Assembly (NCBI GenBank): GCA_017301995.1 | Contig: JAFLEH010000028.1 | Coordinates: 39,526-103,525 of the forward strand | Origin: Verrucomicrobiota bacterium | Lineage (GTDB): Bacteria > Verrucomicrobiota > Verrucomicrobiia > Verrucomicrobiales > Akkermansiaceae | Direction: 5' to 3' | Length of the DNA: 64,000 bases | In this document: one piece after another, positions 1 through 12,000 of the stretch | How the letters are laid out: each line of letters starts with the position of its first letter | How positions within the stretch are numbered: the stretch's first letter is position 1 | Position numbers and translations under genes: made by a program | The notes under the pieces: generated by a model | What the model was told of the DNA's origin: nothing | Database searches by the model: none | What the model saw: only the letters and a program-made list of their open reading frames with translations

Positions 1-516
1 CTGACCGCCATTTACGTCACCCACGACCAAGAGGAGGCGCTGGCGATGGCCGACCGCATCGCCATTCTCGATGCCGGACACCTCGCCCAGACCGGAACGC
101 CGGAGGAAATCTACCGTTCACCGCGCTCGCCGATGGTGGCGGCGTTCATCGGGGAAACCAATCTGATCTCCGCCACCGTGGACGCGTCCGGTGCCGGAGA
201 AGCCCGCGTTTCCACAGCCGCCGGGGCGTTTTCCGGGCGGATTCCGGATTCCGGATGGGCACCCGCGACGGGGACCACCGCCACGGTTTCCATCAGGCCG
301 GAGGCATGGCGGCTGCATCGGGAGAACGGGGAAAATCCCCTCCCCGGCCGCGTGACCGACCGGACCTATCTGGGGCAGCACATCCAGTATTGGATAGAAA
401 CCGCGCTCGGCCCCCAGCAGGCCGTCGAAACCAACCCCCACCGGCTGCTCGAACCGGGAGAAACCGTCCTGCTGCACGCGAACCGCGAGGACGTGCTGGT
501 GCTCGCGGTTTCCTGA
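1..516 (+). CDS. ABC transporter ATP-binding protein, C-terminal part (Fe3+/polyamine type), truncated by window edge
   Basis: The reading frame is open from the first base, so only the C-terminal ~171 residues are present. It starts just before the H-loop (VTHDQEEALAMADR), continues through the end of the nucleotide-binding domain (ILDAGHLAQTGTPEEIYRSP) and then a TOBE-like domain of about 90 residues. This H-loop/EIY pattern is typical of the PotA/FbpC family, which powers import of iron, spermidine or sulfate. The solute-binding protein begins 15 bp downstream and the permease follows, so the three form one importer operon. Walker A, the Q-loop and the signature motif lie outside the window. 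The substrate is inferred from the neighbours only. Confidence 0.9.
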   Translation: MTAIYVTHDQEEALAMADRIAILDAGHLAQTGTPEEIYRSPRSPMVAAFIGETNLISATVDASGAGEARVSTAAGAFSGRIPDSGWAPATGTTATVSIRPEAWRLHRENGENPLPGRVTDRTYLGQHIQYWIETALGPQQAVETNPHRLLEPGETVLLHANREDVLVLAVS

Positions 517-531
517 CTCCCCCGCCCCGCC

Positions 532-2025
532 ATGCCCGCCGTCCGCCATTTTCTGGTTCCCTCGATGCTGGCCGGTATCATCGCGCTGCCGCTCGCCTTG
601 CGTGAGGAAACCCGGACCGGATCCCCATCCGCCGCCGATGATACGCTGGTGATCCTTTCCCCGCACACCGAGTCCATCCAGCGGGAGTTCGGCGAGGCAT
701 TCGCCACCCATTGGAAGGCCGCGACCGGCCGCACGGTTTACATCGACTGGCGCACGCCCGGTGGCATGTCGGAAATCCGGATGGTGATCGACGCCGGCTA
801 TCAGGCGGCTGCGGAAACCGGGCGCGACGGGATTGGCGCGGACGTGCTGTTTGGCGGCGGCGAGCCGGACTTCGCCGAACAGGCGCGCAAGGGACGCTTG
901 GTCCCGCTGCGGGTTTTCGACCGGCATCCGGAGTGGTTCGGGCCGGAGGGACCAGTCCGTGTGACGTTCTCCGGCGAGCGGTTTTTCCCGCCGGACAAGG
1001 TCTGGGTGGGAACCTGCTTGGCCCAATTCGGCATCTGCCACAATCCGGACGGCATCGGGCGGCTGGGTATCCCGGCACCAGTCACTTGGGACGATCTCGG
1101 CGATCCAAGGCTATTCGGGCACATCGCCCTATCCGATCCGACCAAGAGCGGATCGGTGGCCAGGTCGTTTGAGCTGGTGGTCCAGTCGAAAATGCAACAA
1201 TCGATTCGCTCGAGTGAACCGTCCGGCGCTGCTGGGGCGGCTACCGGATGGGACGAAGGACTCCGGTTGCTGCAGCGGATGGCGGCGAATTCCCGCTATT
1301 TCACGGACAGCGCGTCGCGGATTCCGCAGGAAGTGGCGCAGGGAAACGCGGTTGCGGGCATGTGTATCGACCTCTACGGACGATCGTTTCAAACGGACCT
1401 AAGAAAGCGCGACGGCGGTCCTAGGCTGATCTGGCATGCGCCGCCGGGAGGTTCCACGGTGAGCGCCGACCCTGTGGGCGTTTTCCGGGGCGCGCCGAAC
1501 GCGGATCTGGCGCAGGCGTTTGTCGAATTCTGCCTCAGTCCGGCGGGACAAACCTTGTGGTTCGGTAAGCCCGGCACCCAGGGCGGACCGCGAAACCGCG
1601 CTCTGCATCGCATGCCGATCCGCAGCGATGTTTTCACACCGGAAAATCTGGCCAAGGCCACGGATTCGGTGACGGATCCCTACCGCTCCGCAGAGTTGCT
1701 CGCCTACGACCGGGAACTGACCGGCCGCGCCTTCGGCACCTTGCGGAAAATCGTCCGGGTCATGTGCATCGATACCCATGAGGAAATGAAGTCCGCCTGG
1801 GCCGCGATCATCCGCGCGGGCATGCCCGCCGACGCTCTGGCCGTTTTTCACGACATTACCGCCCTGCCCTATGCCGAAGTCGGCCACGGCGATCCTCTTC
1901 TTGACAGTCCCGACCCATTGGTCGCCGAGAAACGCGCCAGCGACCTGGCCAACCGATTCCGGGAAAACTACCGCCGTGCGGAGGCGCTCGCCCGGCAACA
2001 CATTGAGCACCGCGAACATCCTTGA
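532..2025 (+). CDS. Extracellular solute-binding protein of an iron/polyamine-type ABC importer
   Basis: 497 residues with a hydrophobic N-terminus (HFLVPSMLAGIIALPLAL) that can serve as signal peptide or anchor. The body matches family-1 binding proteins of the AfuA/FutA/FbpA kind: an early strand-loop (LVILSPHTESIQREF), the segment DVLFGGGEPDFAEQARKGRLVPL, the hinge phrase PVTWDDLGDPRLFGHIALSDPTKSGS, and AQAFVEFCLSPAGQTLWFGKPGTQGG near the C-terminal lobe. It is longer than the usual ~340 residues because of a C-terminal extension of about 110 residues. It sits between its ATPase (15 bp upstream) and permease (7 bp downstream). Ferric iron is a reasonable guess for the ligand, but no tyrosine cluster is clear enough to be sure. 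Confidence 0.85.
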   Translation: MPAVRHFLVPSMLAGIIALPLALREETRTGSPSAADDTLVILSPHTESIQREFGEAFATHWKAATGRTVYIDWRTPGGMSEIRMVIDAGYQAAAETGRDGIGADVLFGGGEPDFAEQARKGRLVPLRVFDRHPEWFGPEGPVRVTFSGERFFPPDKVWVGTCLAQFGICHNPDGIGRLGIPAPVTWDDLGDPRLFGHIALSDPTKSGSVARSFELVVQSKMQQSIRSSEPSGAAGAATGWDEGLRLLQRMAANSRYFTDSASRIPQEVAQGNAVAGMCIDLYGRSFQTDLRKRDGGPRLIWHAPPGGSTVSADPVGVFRGAPNADLAQAFVEFCLSPAGQTLWFGKPGTQGGPRNRALHRMPIRSDVFTPENLAKATDSVTDPYRSAELLAYDRELTGRAFGTLRKIVRVMCIDTHEEMKSAWAAIIRAGMPADALAVFHDITALPYAEVGHGDPLLDSPDPLVAEKRASDLANRFRENYRRAEALARQHIEHREHP

Positions 2026-2032
2026 AGCCATC

Positions 2033-3739
2033 ATGAAACGCGGCACCTCCCTATCGATCGGCATCCTAACGGTGGCCTTGTTCGCGGTGTTTTTCCTCTA
2101 TCCGGCGTGGATGGTGGTCCGGCAGGCGTTCGAGGTGCCCGGTGGCGGCTTCACCACTGCCTATCTCGGCGCGGTGTTCGCCAATCCGCTTTACCGTGAA
2201 GGGCTGTGGAACGCGCTGGCGCTGGGGTTTTCCAGCACGCTGGCCACGCTGCTGATCGCGATGCCGCTGGCGCTGGTGGCGCACCGGTATGCGTTTCCCG
2301 CGAAGGGGGTGTTGGGAAGTCTGGCGCTGGTGCCGATGATCCTGCCGCCATTCGTGGGTGCGGTGGGCGTGAAACAAATCCTCGGTGTGAATGGCGCGGC
2401 CAACGCGCTTCTGACATCCCTCGGGCTGATGGATTCGGCGCATCCGTTCGACTGGTTGGCGGAGGGTCGGTTCGCGGGGATCATCTCGATGAACGCGCTC
2501 CACCTCTATCCGATTCTCTATCTGAACATCCTCGCCGCGCTCTCCAACCTTGATCCGGCGATGGAGCAGGCTGCGGAAAACCTCGGCTGCCCGCCGTGGA
2601 AACGGTTTTTCCGGATCACCCTGCCGCTGGCCATGCCGGGTGTGTTCGCCGGTTCGTCGCTGGTGTTCATCTGGGCCTTCACCGAGTTGGGGGTGCCACT
2701 GGTTTTTGATTTCCCAAGGGTGGCGCCGGTCCAGATTTTCGATGGGCTGAAGGGGCTCGACCGGAATCCCATCCCTTACGCGCTGACAACGATTCTGCTC
2801 GTCATTGCCACTCTGGTTTTCCTAACCGCAAAGACGGTCACCGCCATTTCCGGAGGTGGCAACACTCCGCGCCCCAAGGGCCGGACCACGGCGCGGCGGT
2901 TGGCAGGCTGGCGCGGATGGGCTTGTGCCTCGCTGTTTGGCGGGGTATTCGCCATCGCCTCGCTGCCGCATCTTGGGGTCATTCTGCTTTCGGTCGCGGA
3001 GCGCTGGTATGGAACGGTGCTGCCGGATGAACTAACCATCCGGCACTACGTGGAAGCGCTGGGCAACGGTCTGGTGGTGCCATCCATCCGCAACAGCCTC
3101 CTCTACTCCGGCTGCGCGGTGGCGCTTGCCCTAACCATCGGCCTCGCGGCGGCATGGGTGATCGTCCGTTCCGATCTCAAAGGCCGGGCGCTGCTGGACG
3201 CGATGATGATGGCCCCGCTGGCGGTGCCCGGCCTGGTCATGGCGTTCGGCTATCTGGCGCTCTCGCAGGAAGGACGGCCGTTCCATTTCCTGATAGGAGC
3301 CGATGGCAGTCCGTTCGCGTTGCTGGTGATCGCCTACGCCCTGAAACGGATGCCCTACATCGTGCGTGCGGCGGTGGCGGGGCTCCAGCAAAGCAATCCG
3401 GCGCTGGAGGAAGCCGCGGCGACACTGGGGGCTCCGCCCCACCGCGTGCTCCGTCGTATCGCCGTGCCACTCATCGGCGCGAACCTCGCGGCCGGCTGCC
3501 TGCTCGCCTTTGCCTTCGCCATGCTGGAGGTGAGCGACAGCCTGATCCTCGCCCAACAAACCCAACATTTTCCCATCACCAAGGCGATCTACACCCTGCT
3601 GGGGACCCTTGGAAACGGCCCGGAACTCGCCGCGGCGCTCGGCGTGTGGGCGATGGTTTTCCTCAGTGTCTCGATTCTCGGCGCCGCATCGTTGGGTATC
3701 CGCCGAGGAGGAGCATCCGGTTTCGGAGGCGTCTCCTGA
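2033..3739 (+). CDS. ABC importer permease with two fused transmembrane domains (FbpB-like)
   Basis: 568 residues from the ATG at 2033, 7 bp after the binding-protein stop; an open frame further upstream overlaps that gene and is not used. Two homologous permease halves each carry a coupling EAA loop: EQAAENLGCPPWKRFFRITLP in the first and EEAAATLGAPPHRVLRRIAVP in the second. About 12 hydrophobic helices are visible, with a basic linker (RPKGRTTARRLAGW) between the halves. Fused two-domain permeases are typical of the iron(III) (FbpB/SfuB) type, and here the gene follows its ATPase and binding protein. It should form the inner-membrane channel of the importer. Confidence 0.88.
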   Translation: MKRGTSLSIGILTVALFAVFFLYPAWMVVRQAFEVPGGGFTTAYLGAVFANPLYREGLWNALALGFSSTLATLLIAMPLALVAHRYAFPAKGVLGSLALVPMILPPFVGAVGVKQILGVNGAANALLTSLGLMDSAHPFDWLAEGRFAGIISMNALHLYPILYLNILAALSNLDPAMEQAAENLGCPPWKRFFRITLPLAMPGVFAGSSLVFIWAFTELGVPLVFDFPRVAPVQIFDGLKGLDRNPIPYALTTILLVIATLVFLTAKTVTAISGGGNTPRPKGRTTARRLAGWRGWACASLFGGVFAIASLPHLGVILLSVAERWYGTVLPDELTIRHYVEALGNGLVVPSIRNSLLYSGCAVALALTIGLAAAWVIVRSDLKGRALLDAMMMAPLAVPGLVMAFGYLALSQEGRPFHFLIGADGSPFALLVIAYALKRMPYIVRAAVAGLQQSNPALEEAAATLGAPPHRVLRRIAVPLIGANLAAGCLLAFAFAMLEVSDSLILAQQTQHFPITKAIYTLLGTLGNGPELAAALGVWAMVFLSVSILGAASLGIRRGGASGFGGVS

Positions 3740-3766
3740 ACGAAACCCGAGCGGGCCGCGATCAAG

Positions 3767-5992
3767 TTAGAAAACGTAGATCAATCCGAAGTGAATGGCT
3801 CCGTCATCACCATTGGCGGCAGCGGGCGGGAGATCTTCCATCCGGAATCCGTAGTCCAACCTGAGCTTGAGCGAGTCCTCGAACTCATATCGGATCCCCA
3901 ATCCCACCGACATCAGATCCGCGGCGTCATCCAGCGGATCGGCCGGGTTTTCATCCACCGATTCGCCATGGGCGTAGTCAACGAAGGCGATGAATTTCAG
4001 CATATCGTTGCGGGTAAAGCCGAACCAATCCCTGGCGGGATGGAACTCGGGACTGTGCAGTTCGAGGTTGATGATCCATCCGAGATCGCCGCGAAGCGCG
4101 CGTTCCGGATAGCCTCTGACCGAACTGAAGCCACCAAGGCCCATCTGCTCGCTGGCGAGCAGGTTTGATGACGCATACTGGCCGGTGATCGCGGCGCGGG
4201 CCATCATCCCCGCAAACGGCAGATCCTGCTCGCGTTCCAAGCGCACACGGGTGTACACATACGAAGCCTCGGCATTGGCGCGCAGCGGAGAGAACGCCTC
4301 GTCGGTATTGTCATCCGTCACATCGCCGGGCGAGAAGAACAACTGGGCGGATAGATTGGTTTCCCCGGTGGGATCGGTTTGGCGCGCGTTGTATTCCAGA
4401 ACGAGCTGGACGATGTCCGCCGGCGACTCCGATACCGTGCTGCCACCGAATTCGAGGTCGTTGTCGGAACTCTTGAAATCGAAGCCCGCTCCCACTTCGT
4501 GGTGGTAGCCGAGCGCCTCGCGGGTCGGTTTCGCCCATTGTTTGGGGCGCTTGTCCAGCAGCGGTTTGGTCAGATCGCTCGCACCGAGGAGTTCCGGCAG
4601 CTCCAGATAATGGCGGGCACCGACGATCAGGCTTCCACCCACGGTGTCGGTGGGAACGCCGCCCAAGGTAACCTCGGCGGTGGATGCCGCGTAGCTGACG
4701 AACAGTTCGGTGAACTGGTCGAACTTCGCGTCCTGCCAGGGGATCTGATAGTTCATCGAGAAACCGAGCAGTTCATCCGGCTCCAGCGCGCTGAAAACCT
4801 GCGCGCCCATCTGGTGGTTGCGGCCCAGCAGAAACGCGTCATACCACGCCGCGCCGAGGAAGAACCGGTTTTCCCCGGTGATTTCAGTTAGGGAGTTGTC
4901 CACCCCCGCGAAGAACTTGAGCGGGCGCTTGTCGTCCACCTCGAACACCAGATTGGTCTGGCCGAGAATGTTGGGACCGGGCTGCGAGAAATTCACCGTC
5001 ACATCGCGGAACGGGTGGTCCACCGGACGGTTGAGGCGCACCCATGGGCTGCGGTTCATGCCGGTGATCTGCGCCTTGATTTCCTCGGTATCCACGATCC
5101 GTCCCTGCAACTGGCTGGTGCGCGGCTGGAACTCGGCGGTCACGTCCTCCGCCTTGTAGGGATTGTTGTACCACGAATTCCACCAGGTCTTCTCCCCTTC
5201 CATCCGTTTCAGGAAACTCTTTTCCGCGGGCGTCAGTTGGTCGGGGGATTTTTTCAGCAGATCAGCCTCGGTTAGAATCGAGGTGTCCCCCACCCTGCCC
5301 TCGACGATGGAAATCACCACGCGGCTGCTGAACAGCGACTGTTTCGGGATGTAAACGTGGGTCATGGGCCGATTGTTTGCCCGATAATGGTCCTGAATGA
5401 TGCGCACGACCTCCTGCAGGTCCCCGTATGTCATCGGCAGTTTCCCGATGAACTTCGTCAGATTCGTCCGCAATCCCTCCGGGTCGGGAGTCATGAGTCC
5501 GTCCGTGACCTGAACGCCCTCACGAAGCGCGTCCTTCTGCTCCTTTTCCCAGGTGGGAGCGGGATCGGTCGCCTTGACACGGCGGTCGAGGAACAGCGAA
5601 ATCCCGGCCAAGGGGACATTCTGGAAGGCGTCGTCCATCACAACGCTCATCGTGATCGGATCACCGCCAACAACGGGCGGAGCGGGAGCGATCGGTGGCA
5701 AGTTTTTCGGATCGGACGGATCGAGCGGCGGCAGCACCGGATCCTCACCCGCAGGCTTGTCAGCCGCCGGTTTGTCAGCCGCCGGTTTGTCAGCCGCCGG
5801 CGGCGGAGCCGGATCCGGTTTGGGATCCTCCGCCGCTGGGGCCTTTTCGACGGGTGCCGGGGCCACCTGAACCGCTGGAGGCGTCGCCGGGGCATCCGCC
5901 GGCTTGGCGGGTTCGTCCGCCGCGCGCGACGCGCAGGGGAATGTGAACAGGATCACCGCGAGTGGGGACAGTTTCATATATTTCCGTTTCAT
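3767..5992 (-). CDS. ShlB/FhaC/HecB-type outer-membrane transporter (TpsB) of a two-partner secretion system
   Basis: 741 residues. It has a signal peptide (MKLSPLAVILFTFPCASRAA; the start could be residue 1 or 6) and a long Pro/Ala/Lys/Asp-rich linker with repeated PAADKPAADKP that would span the periplasm. A POTRA-like region follows (VYIPKQSLFSSRVVISIVEGRVGDTSI) and then a C-terminal beta-barrel ending LRLDYGFRMEDLP...IHFGLIYVF with the terminal aromatic expected of an outer-membrane barrel. GLGGFSSVRGYPERALRGDLGW is the VRGY/F signature of FhaC-type barrels. The gene lies 27 bp downstream of the giant TpsA gene on the same strand and should export it. The linker is unusually long. Confidence 0.92.
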   Translation of the reverse strand: MKRKYMKLSPLAVILFTFPCASRAADEPAKPADAPATPPAVQVAPAPVEKAPAAEDPKPDPAPPPAADKPAADKPAADKPAGEDPVLPPLDPSDPKNLPPIAPAPPVVGGDPITMSVVMDDAFQNVPLAGISLFLDRRVKATDPAPTWEKEQKDALREGVQVTDGLMTPDPEGLRTNLTKFIGKLPMTYGDLQEVVRIIQDHYRANNRPMTHVYIPKQSLFSSRVVISIVEGRVGDTSILTEADLLKKSPDQLTPAEKSFLKRMEGEKTWWNSWYNNPYKAEDVTAEFQPRTSQLQGRIVDTEEIKAQITGMNRSPWVRLNRPVDHPFRDVTVNFSQPGPNILGQTNLVFEVDDKRPLKFFAGVDNSLTEITGENRFFLGAAWYDAFLLGRNHQMGAQVFSALEPDELLGFSMNYQIPWQDAKFDQFTELFVSYAASTAEVTLGGVPTDTVGGSLIVGARHYLELPELLGASDLTKPLLDKRPKQWAKPTREALGYHHEVGAGFDFKSSDNDLEFGGSTVSESPADIVQLVLEYNARQTDPTGETNLSAQLFFSPGDVTDDNTDEAFSPLRANAEASYVYTRVRLEREQDLPFAGMMARAAITGQYASSNLLASEQMGLGGFSSVRGYPERALRGDLGWIINLELHSPEFHPARDWFGFTRNDMLKFIAFVDYAHGESVDENPADPLDDAADLMSVGLGIRYEFEDSLKLRLDYGFRMEDLPPAAANGDDGAIHFGLIYVF

Positions 5993-6019
5993 GATCGGGA
6001 AGGGCTGGTTTGCGGTTGA

Positions 6020-9000
6020 TCAGGGGGTGGCCGGTTGGGTCGGGACTGCGGGAGCCCCCGCCGGGGGCGGAGGTGGCTCGGGCAAGGCAGGAGGCACCGG
6101 ATCGGGCGAGACCGGCTGCGTGAGCAGGTACACGGGCTTTCCGTCCGCGTCGAAGTAGTAGTAGAGCGGGAACAAGGGCGGAGGCACCTCACCCTGTTTG
6201 CCCACATATTGGTCGTAATCGTATCCGATCGTCCAGTAAGGTCCGAAATACACGAGGCTCACACCGGGTGCGGCCACGGCACCGCTGTCGATCAGCGAAT
6301 TGACCTTGCCCATCAGATCGGTCTTGGCCACGCCCTTCTTGAGCATGTTGCGGGCAAGTTCCGCAGCATCGGAAATCGCCAGGTCGATGAACGGCGCGCT
6401 ACTGAAGAACGCGGCGGTGTCGCCGGTTAGGCCGGAAAGCGCGCCAAGAGACGCGGCGCCACCAAACGCGCCACCATCCACCGAGTCGGTTAGAATACCG
6501 TTCACTCCGCCTGCGGCGAAGGTGTAGTTGAACCGCAGATTGCGGATCGGGTCCGCCGGAACACCGTGGATCAGCCGGATATAGCTTCCCGCCGGAGCGG
6601 ATGTGCTTTGGAGCGAGTTCGCGATGAAGAAGATATCGGATCCCACTACATCAAGGTCCGGGTCGAGGTTCACCACCCCGATCGCCTCGTCCGGCTGACG
6701 GTTGCCGCTGACCTCGTTGACTCCGGGCAAACCCTTCGTTTCGCCACCGATCAGCACGACTTTCGAACCCAGCGGACCGGTGAACTTCGTCACCACCGGC
6801 ACGAAGCGCATGCCGCCATCGGTTGCAACCACGAACGCCGATCCGGTGAAATTGTTGGAACCGGTTAATGTCAGACCTTGGTTGTCGCCATCGGCCGCTC
6901 CACCATCGGTGTCGCGGATGGCCACGTTCCGGGCGTTGGCCACGGTCAGCAGGTTGAACGAGTTGCCTCGCGGCAGATTGATATCACCAGTGGCTCCGGT
7001 ATTCAGCGTCGCCTGGCCCGCGACCTTCACATCGGCGGTTTGCGAGAGCGTTCCTCCGGTAGTTAGAGCGAGGTTGCCGGTGACCGCTTCAAGGCCGACA
7101 CCCGCACCGAGGGACACCAGCGAAGTCACTTCAGCCTCGCTGTTGTCCAAAGCAACCCGGTCAACCTTGCCTGGCCCGCCCGTGAGACCGATGCTGAGCG
7201 CGTTGGTCTCGGTGATCGTGATGTTGCCGTTGGCGCGAGCCGCCAGCTCCGTCACGGTGGTGGTCAGGTTGATGTTGCCGCTCTTCGATTCGGCATACAG
7301 CCCGTTGCCGGAAACCGGGCCGCCTGTCAGGTCGGCATCGGAAATCAGGGCCACCAGGTTAGGAGCGGATAGATTGGCGATGGTCACCGATCCACCCGCC
7401 GACTCGGCGGCGATGCGGATATTGCCGTTGGCCGTCGAAACGGACGATCCGGCACCGAGGTTGACGTTGCCGCCGAACGACTCGATGTCGATGGTTCCGC
7501 CATTCGGGCCGGGAGCGGTGGCTCCGGTGGACTGGATTGCGATCGCGCCAGCGGTCACGTTACCCATCGCGCGGAGGCCGACGTCGTCGTCCGCGGTTAC
7601 ACCGGCGTTGATCGCAAGGGCTTTGCCCGTGCCATTCGCCAGGAGAAGCGCATCGGACGATGTCACACCGGGATTCGATCCAGCGGAGATGCCAAGCGCG
7701 ACAGTTAGATTTCCGTTGACCGTTTCGACGCGCACATCGCCAGTCGCGGAATCCCCTGCGAGCGTCAGGGAACTGGACTCGGCCAATGCGGCCGGAAGTC
7801 CGTCCAAGCCAATCCGCTGCACTGTGGTGGAAACCTGTTGGAGGGTCACGTCCGATGTCACCAGGACACCCGTGTCACCACCCGACTTGGTGGCGAGCGA
7901 GGCAACGCTGACATCGATCGGGTTGTCATCCGTGGCGCCGATCCGGCCGCCGGCTTCCAGATAGGCGCCGGTCGCGGTGATGTTGGCAACCCGGGTCCCT
8001 ATCAGCGTGGCGAATCCGTTGGAGGCACGACCGACCGTGTCAGACTGTCCGTCCACGATATTGCCACCCGCTTTGACGCGAACCGTCCCGCCTGCGGTCA
8101 CGGTATTCAGGACCACGTCTCCGGACGCCGCGATCCTCGCGCTCTGGGTGACCACAGCCGTGGACGATCCCAGCATCGTTAGATTTCCCGATGACGCCTC
8201 CGCGTCCAGGGTGCCCGTGGTGGTCACCGTGGATCCGTCCCCGAAGGTCAAGCCGCCCGAGGCCAACAATGAGGCGTCGCCGGTCGCGACGATGGACGCG
8301 GGACCACCGGGATCGCCACTGCCCGCAAGGGCGATATTGCCAACGGCACCCGCCGCCGATTGCAGTCTCAAGGCGCCGGATTTGTTGGTGCCCACAAGTT
8401 GAGTGGCGCTCGACTCGCGCACGACAACCGTCCCGGCGGAATCGAAGTTCAGGCTACCGAAGTTCGCCGCGCCTGCGGTTCCCACGCTGACACTTGTGCC
8501 CTTGAAGGCGGCGTTCGCTCCTACGGTTAGAATGTCGCCCGCGTTATCCGCCAGGGTGATAGCCCCGGTGGCGGTGACCGTTGCGCCGTTTGTCACGACA
8601 ACGGTTGTGGCCGCCGAGTCGCCGATAGAACCCGTGGCGTTGAGGGCCAGCGAGGACCCCGTGCTGGAACCGGCCAGAACCATGTCCGAATCCTCCTGAA
8701 CATCAACCGCACCCGTGCCGTTGACCGTCAGAGTCCCGAAATTGGCAGTGCCGGCCGCGCCAATCGTGATGGTGGTTCCCGTGAAGGAGGCGTTGGCACC
8801 GACAGTCAACACATCGCCGGCCGTGTCATTGAGAACGATGGATGAACCAACCGCGACGATCGACGAACCATTGGTAACGGTCAGACTGGTTCCCGTGGTG
8901 TCGGAAACAGCGCCCGTGGATGTCAGCGCCAGGCTTCCTGCAGTGCTGGTTCCGGCCAGTGCCGTCGCCGAGTCCTCGGCGATCGTCACATTTCCGGCCG

Positions 9001-12000
9001 AATTGAACGTCAGCGTGCCGGTGTTGAAAATACCGCCGCCAAGCAAAATCGACGTGCCGCCGAACGAACCGAGACCGGTCACCGTGACACTCGTTGCGCC
9101 AGCGTCGGATAGAGCCCCGGTCGAGGTGATCAGCGCGCTGCCCGCCGTGTTGACCCCAACAATATCGGTATTGGAATCCTCGGCGATATTCACGCTTCCG
9201 GCCGAATTGAACGTCAGTGTGCCGGTGTTGAACGTCCCGCCACCAAGCGAAATCGAGGTTCCGGCAAACGATCCAAGCCCCGTGATCGCGATACTCGTGG
9301 CCGCGGCATCGGAAATCGCGCCGGTGGATGTCAGGGTGGCACTGCCCGCCGTGTTGGCCCCAACGATATCCATGTTGGAATCCTCGGCGATCGTCACGTT
9401 TCCGGCCGAATTGAAGGTCAGCGTGCCCGTGTTGAAGGTTCCGCCGCCAAGTGAAATCGACGTGCCTCCGAACGATCCGAGCCCGGTCACCGTGACGCTC
9501 GTCGCTCCGGCGTCGGATAGAGCGCCGGTCGAGGTGATAGAAGCGCTACCCGCCGTATTGACTCCAACAATATCGGTGTTGGAATCCTCGGCAATGGTCA
9601 CGTTGCCGGCGGAGTTGAAGTTCACCGTCGTGGCGTTGAAGATGCCGCCGCCGAGAGCGATGGAAGTGCCGCTTGCGGTTAGCGCGCCGACATTGACGCT
9701 CGTCGCACCGGCATCGGAAATGCCGCCGGTGGAACTGAGAGTCGTGGTTCCGCCGGTGTTGATGCCGACGATATCCATGTTGGAATCCTCGGCGATCGTC
9801 ACGGAACCTGCCGAATTGAACGTCAGCGTGCCCGTGTTGAAGGTTCCGCCGCCGAGTGAAATCGAGGTGCCGGCAAACGATCCGAGCGCGGCAATCGCAA
9901 CGCTTGTCGCGCCCGCGTCGGATAGGGTGCCGGTCGAGGTGATCAGCGCGCCGCCCGCCGTGTTGATCCCGACGATATCCGTGTTGGAATCCTCGGCGAT
10001 CGTCACGTTGCCGGCCGAGTTGAACGTCAGCGTGCCCGTGTTGAACGTGCCACCGCCCAACGAAATCGAGGCCCCGCCAAAGGAACCGAGTCCGGTCACC
10101 GTGACGCTCGTCGCGCCGGCATCGGATAGAGCGCCGGTCGAGGTGATTAGAGCGCTACCCGCCGTGTTGATGCCCACGATGTCCGTATCCGAATCCTCGG
10201 CGATGGTCACGTTGCCGGCGGAGTTGAAGTTCACCGTCGTGGCGTTGAAGATGCCGCCACCGAGAGCGATGGAAGTGCCACTTGCGGTTAGCGCGCCAAC
10301 ATTGACGCTCGTCGCACCGGCATCGGATATTCCGCCGATGGAAGTTAGGGTTGTTGCACCGCCGGTGTTGACTCCGACGATATCCATGTTGGAATCCTCG
10401 GCGATGGACACGTTTCCGGCGGAATTGAACGTCAGCGTTCCTGTATTGAACGTGCCTCCGCCCAGGAAAATTGAAGCACCTCCGAATGAACCGAGGCCGG
10501 TCACCGTCACGCTCGCGGCTCCGGCGTCGGATAGGGCACCGGTTGATGTGAGCAAGGCGCTGCCCGCGGTATTCACACCCACAATGTCCGTGTTCGAATC
10601 CTCGGCAATGGTCACGTTGCCTGCGGAATTGAAGTTCACCGTCGTGGCGTTGAAGATGCCCCCACCCAGCGAGATCGAGGTTCCGCTTGCGGTCAGGGCA
10701 CCGACATTCACGCTTGTCGCTCCAGCGTCGGAGATGCCGCCGATGGAAGTTAGAGTAGTGGCTCCACCGGTGTTGACTCCGACAATATCCATGTTGGAAT
10801 CCTCGTCGATCGTCACGGAACCTGCCGAATTGAATGTCAGCGTGCCGGTGTTGAATGTGCCGCCACCAAGTGAAATCGAGGTACCGCCGAACGAACCGAG
10901 ACCGGTCACCGTCACACTCGTGGCACCTGCGTCGGATAGAGCGCCGGTCGATGTGATCAGCGCGCTCCCGGCGGTGTTCACGCCGACGATATCCGTGTTG
11001 GAATCCTCGGCGATCGTCACCGAACCGGCCGAGTTGAACGTCAGCGTGCCGGTGTTGAAGGTGCCGCCACCCAACGAAATCGACGCGCCTCCGAATGAAC
11101 CGAGCCCGGCCACTGTCACGCTTGTCGCCCCGGCGTCGGATAGGGCGCCGGTCGAGGTGATCGAAGCGCTGTCCGCGGTGTTGATGCCCACGATGTCCGT
11201 ATCCGAATCCTCGGCGATGGTCACGCCGCCGGCGGAGTTGAAGTTCGCCGTCGTGGCGTTGAAGATGCCGCCGCCGAGCGCGATCGAGGTGCCGTTCACG
11301 GTCAGCGCTCCGACATTGACGCTCGTCGCGCCGGCATCGGAAATCGCGCCTGTGGAAGTGAGGATCGTGGTCCCGCCGGTGTTGATTCCGACGATATCCA
11401 TCGGGGAATCCTCAGCGATCGTCACCGAACCGGCCGAGTTGAACGTCAGGGTGCCGGTATTGAACGTGCCTCCACCCAACGAAATCGAGGAGCCACCGAA
11501 TGAACCGAGCCCGGTTACCGTCACGCTGGTCGCGCCGGCGTCGGATAGAGCGCCGGTCGAGGTGATAGAAGCGCTGTCCGCCGTGTTGATCCCCACGATG
11601 TCCGTGTTGGAATCTTCGGCGATGGTCACGCTTCCTGCGGAATTGAAGTTCACCGTCGTGGCGTTGAAAATACCGCCGCCAAGGGCGATGGACGTGCCGT
11701 TTACGGTCAGGGCGCCGACGTTCACGCTCGTCGCGCCGGCGTCGGAGATGCCGGCGATGGAAGTTAGGGTTGTGGCACCGCCGGTGTTGACTCCGACAAT
11801 ATCCATGTTGGAATCCTCATCGATGGTCACGGATCCGGCCGAATTGAACGTCAGCGTTCCGGTGTTGAAGATGCCGCCGCCAAGTGATATCGAGGTACCG
11901 CCGAACGAACCTAGCCCGGTCACCGTCACGCTCGTCGCGCCAGCGTCGGATAGAGTCCCGGTCGATGTGATCAGAGCGCTGCCTGCCGTGTTGACTCCAA

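Noticed and set aside
6702..7964. A 420-codon plus-strand frame inside the adhesin
   Set aside because: Same antisense effect; the minus-strand protein has clear family features here.
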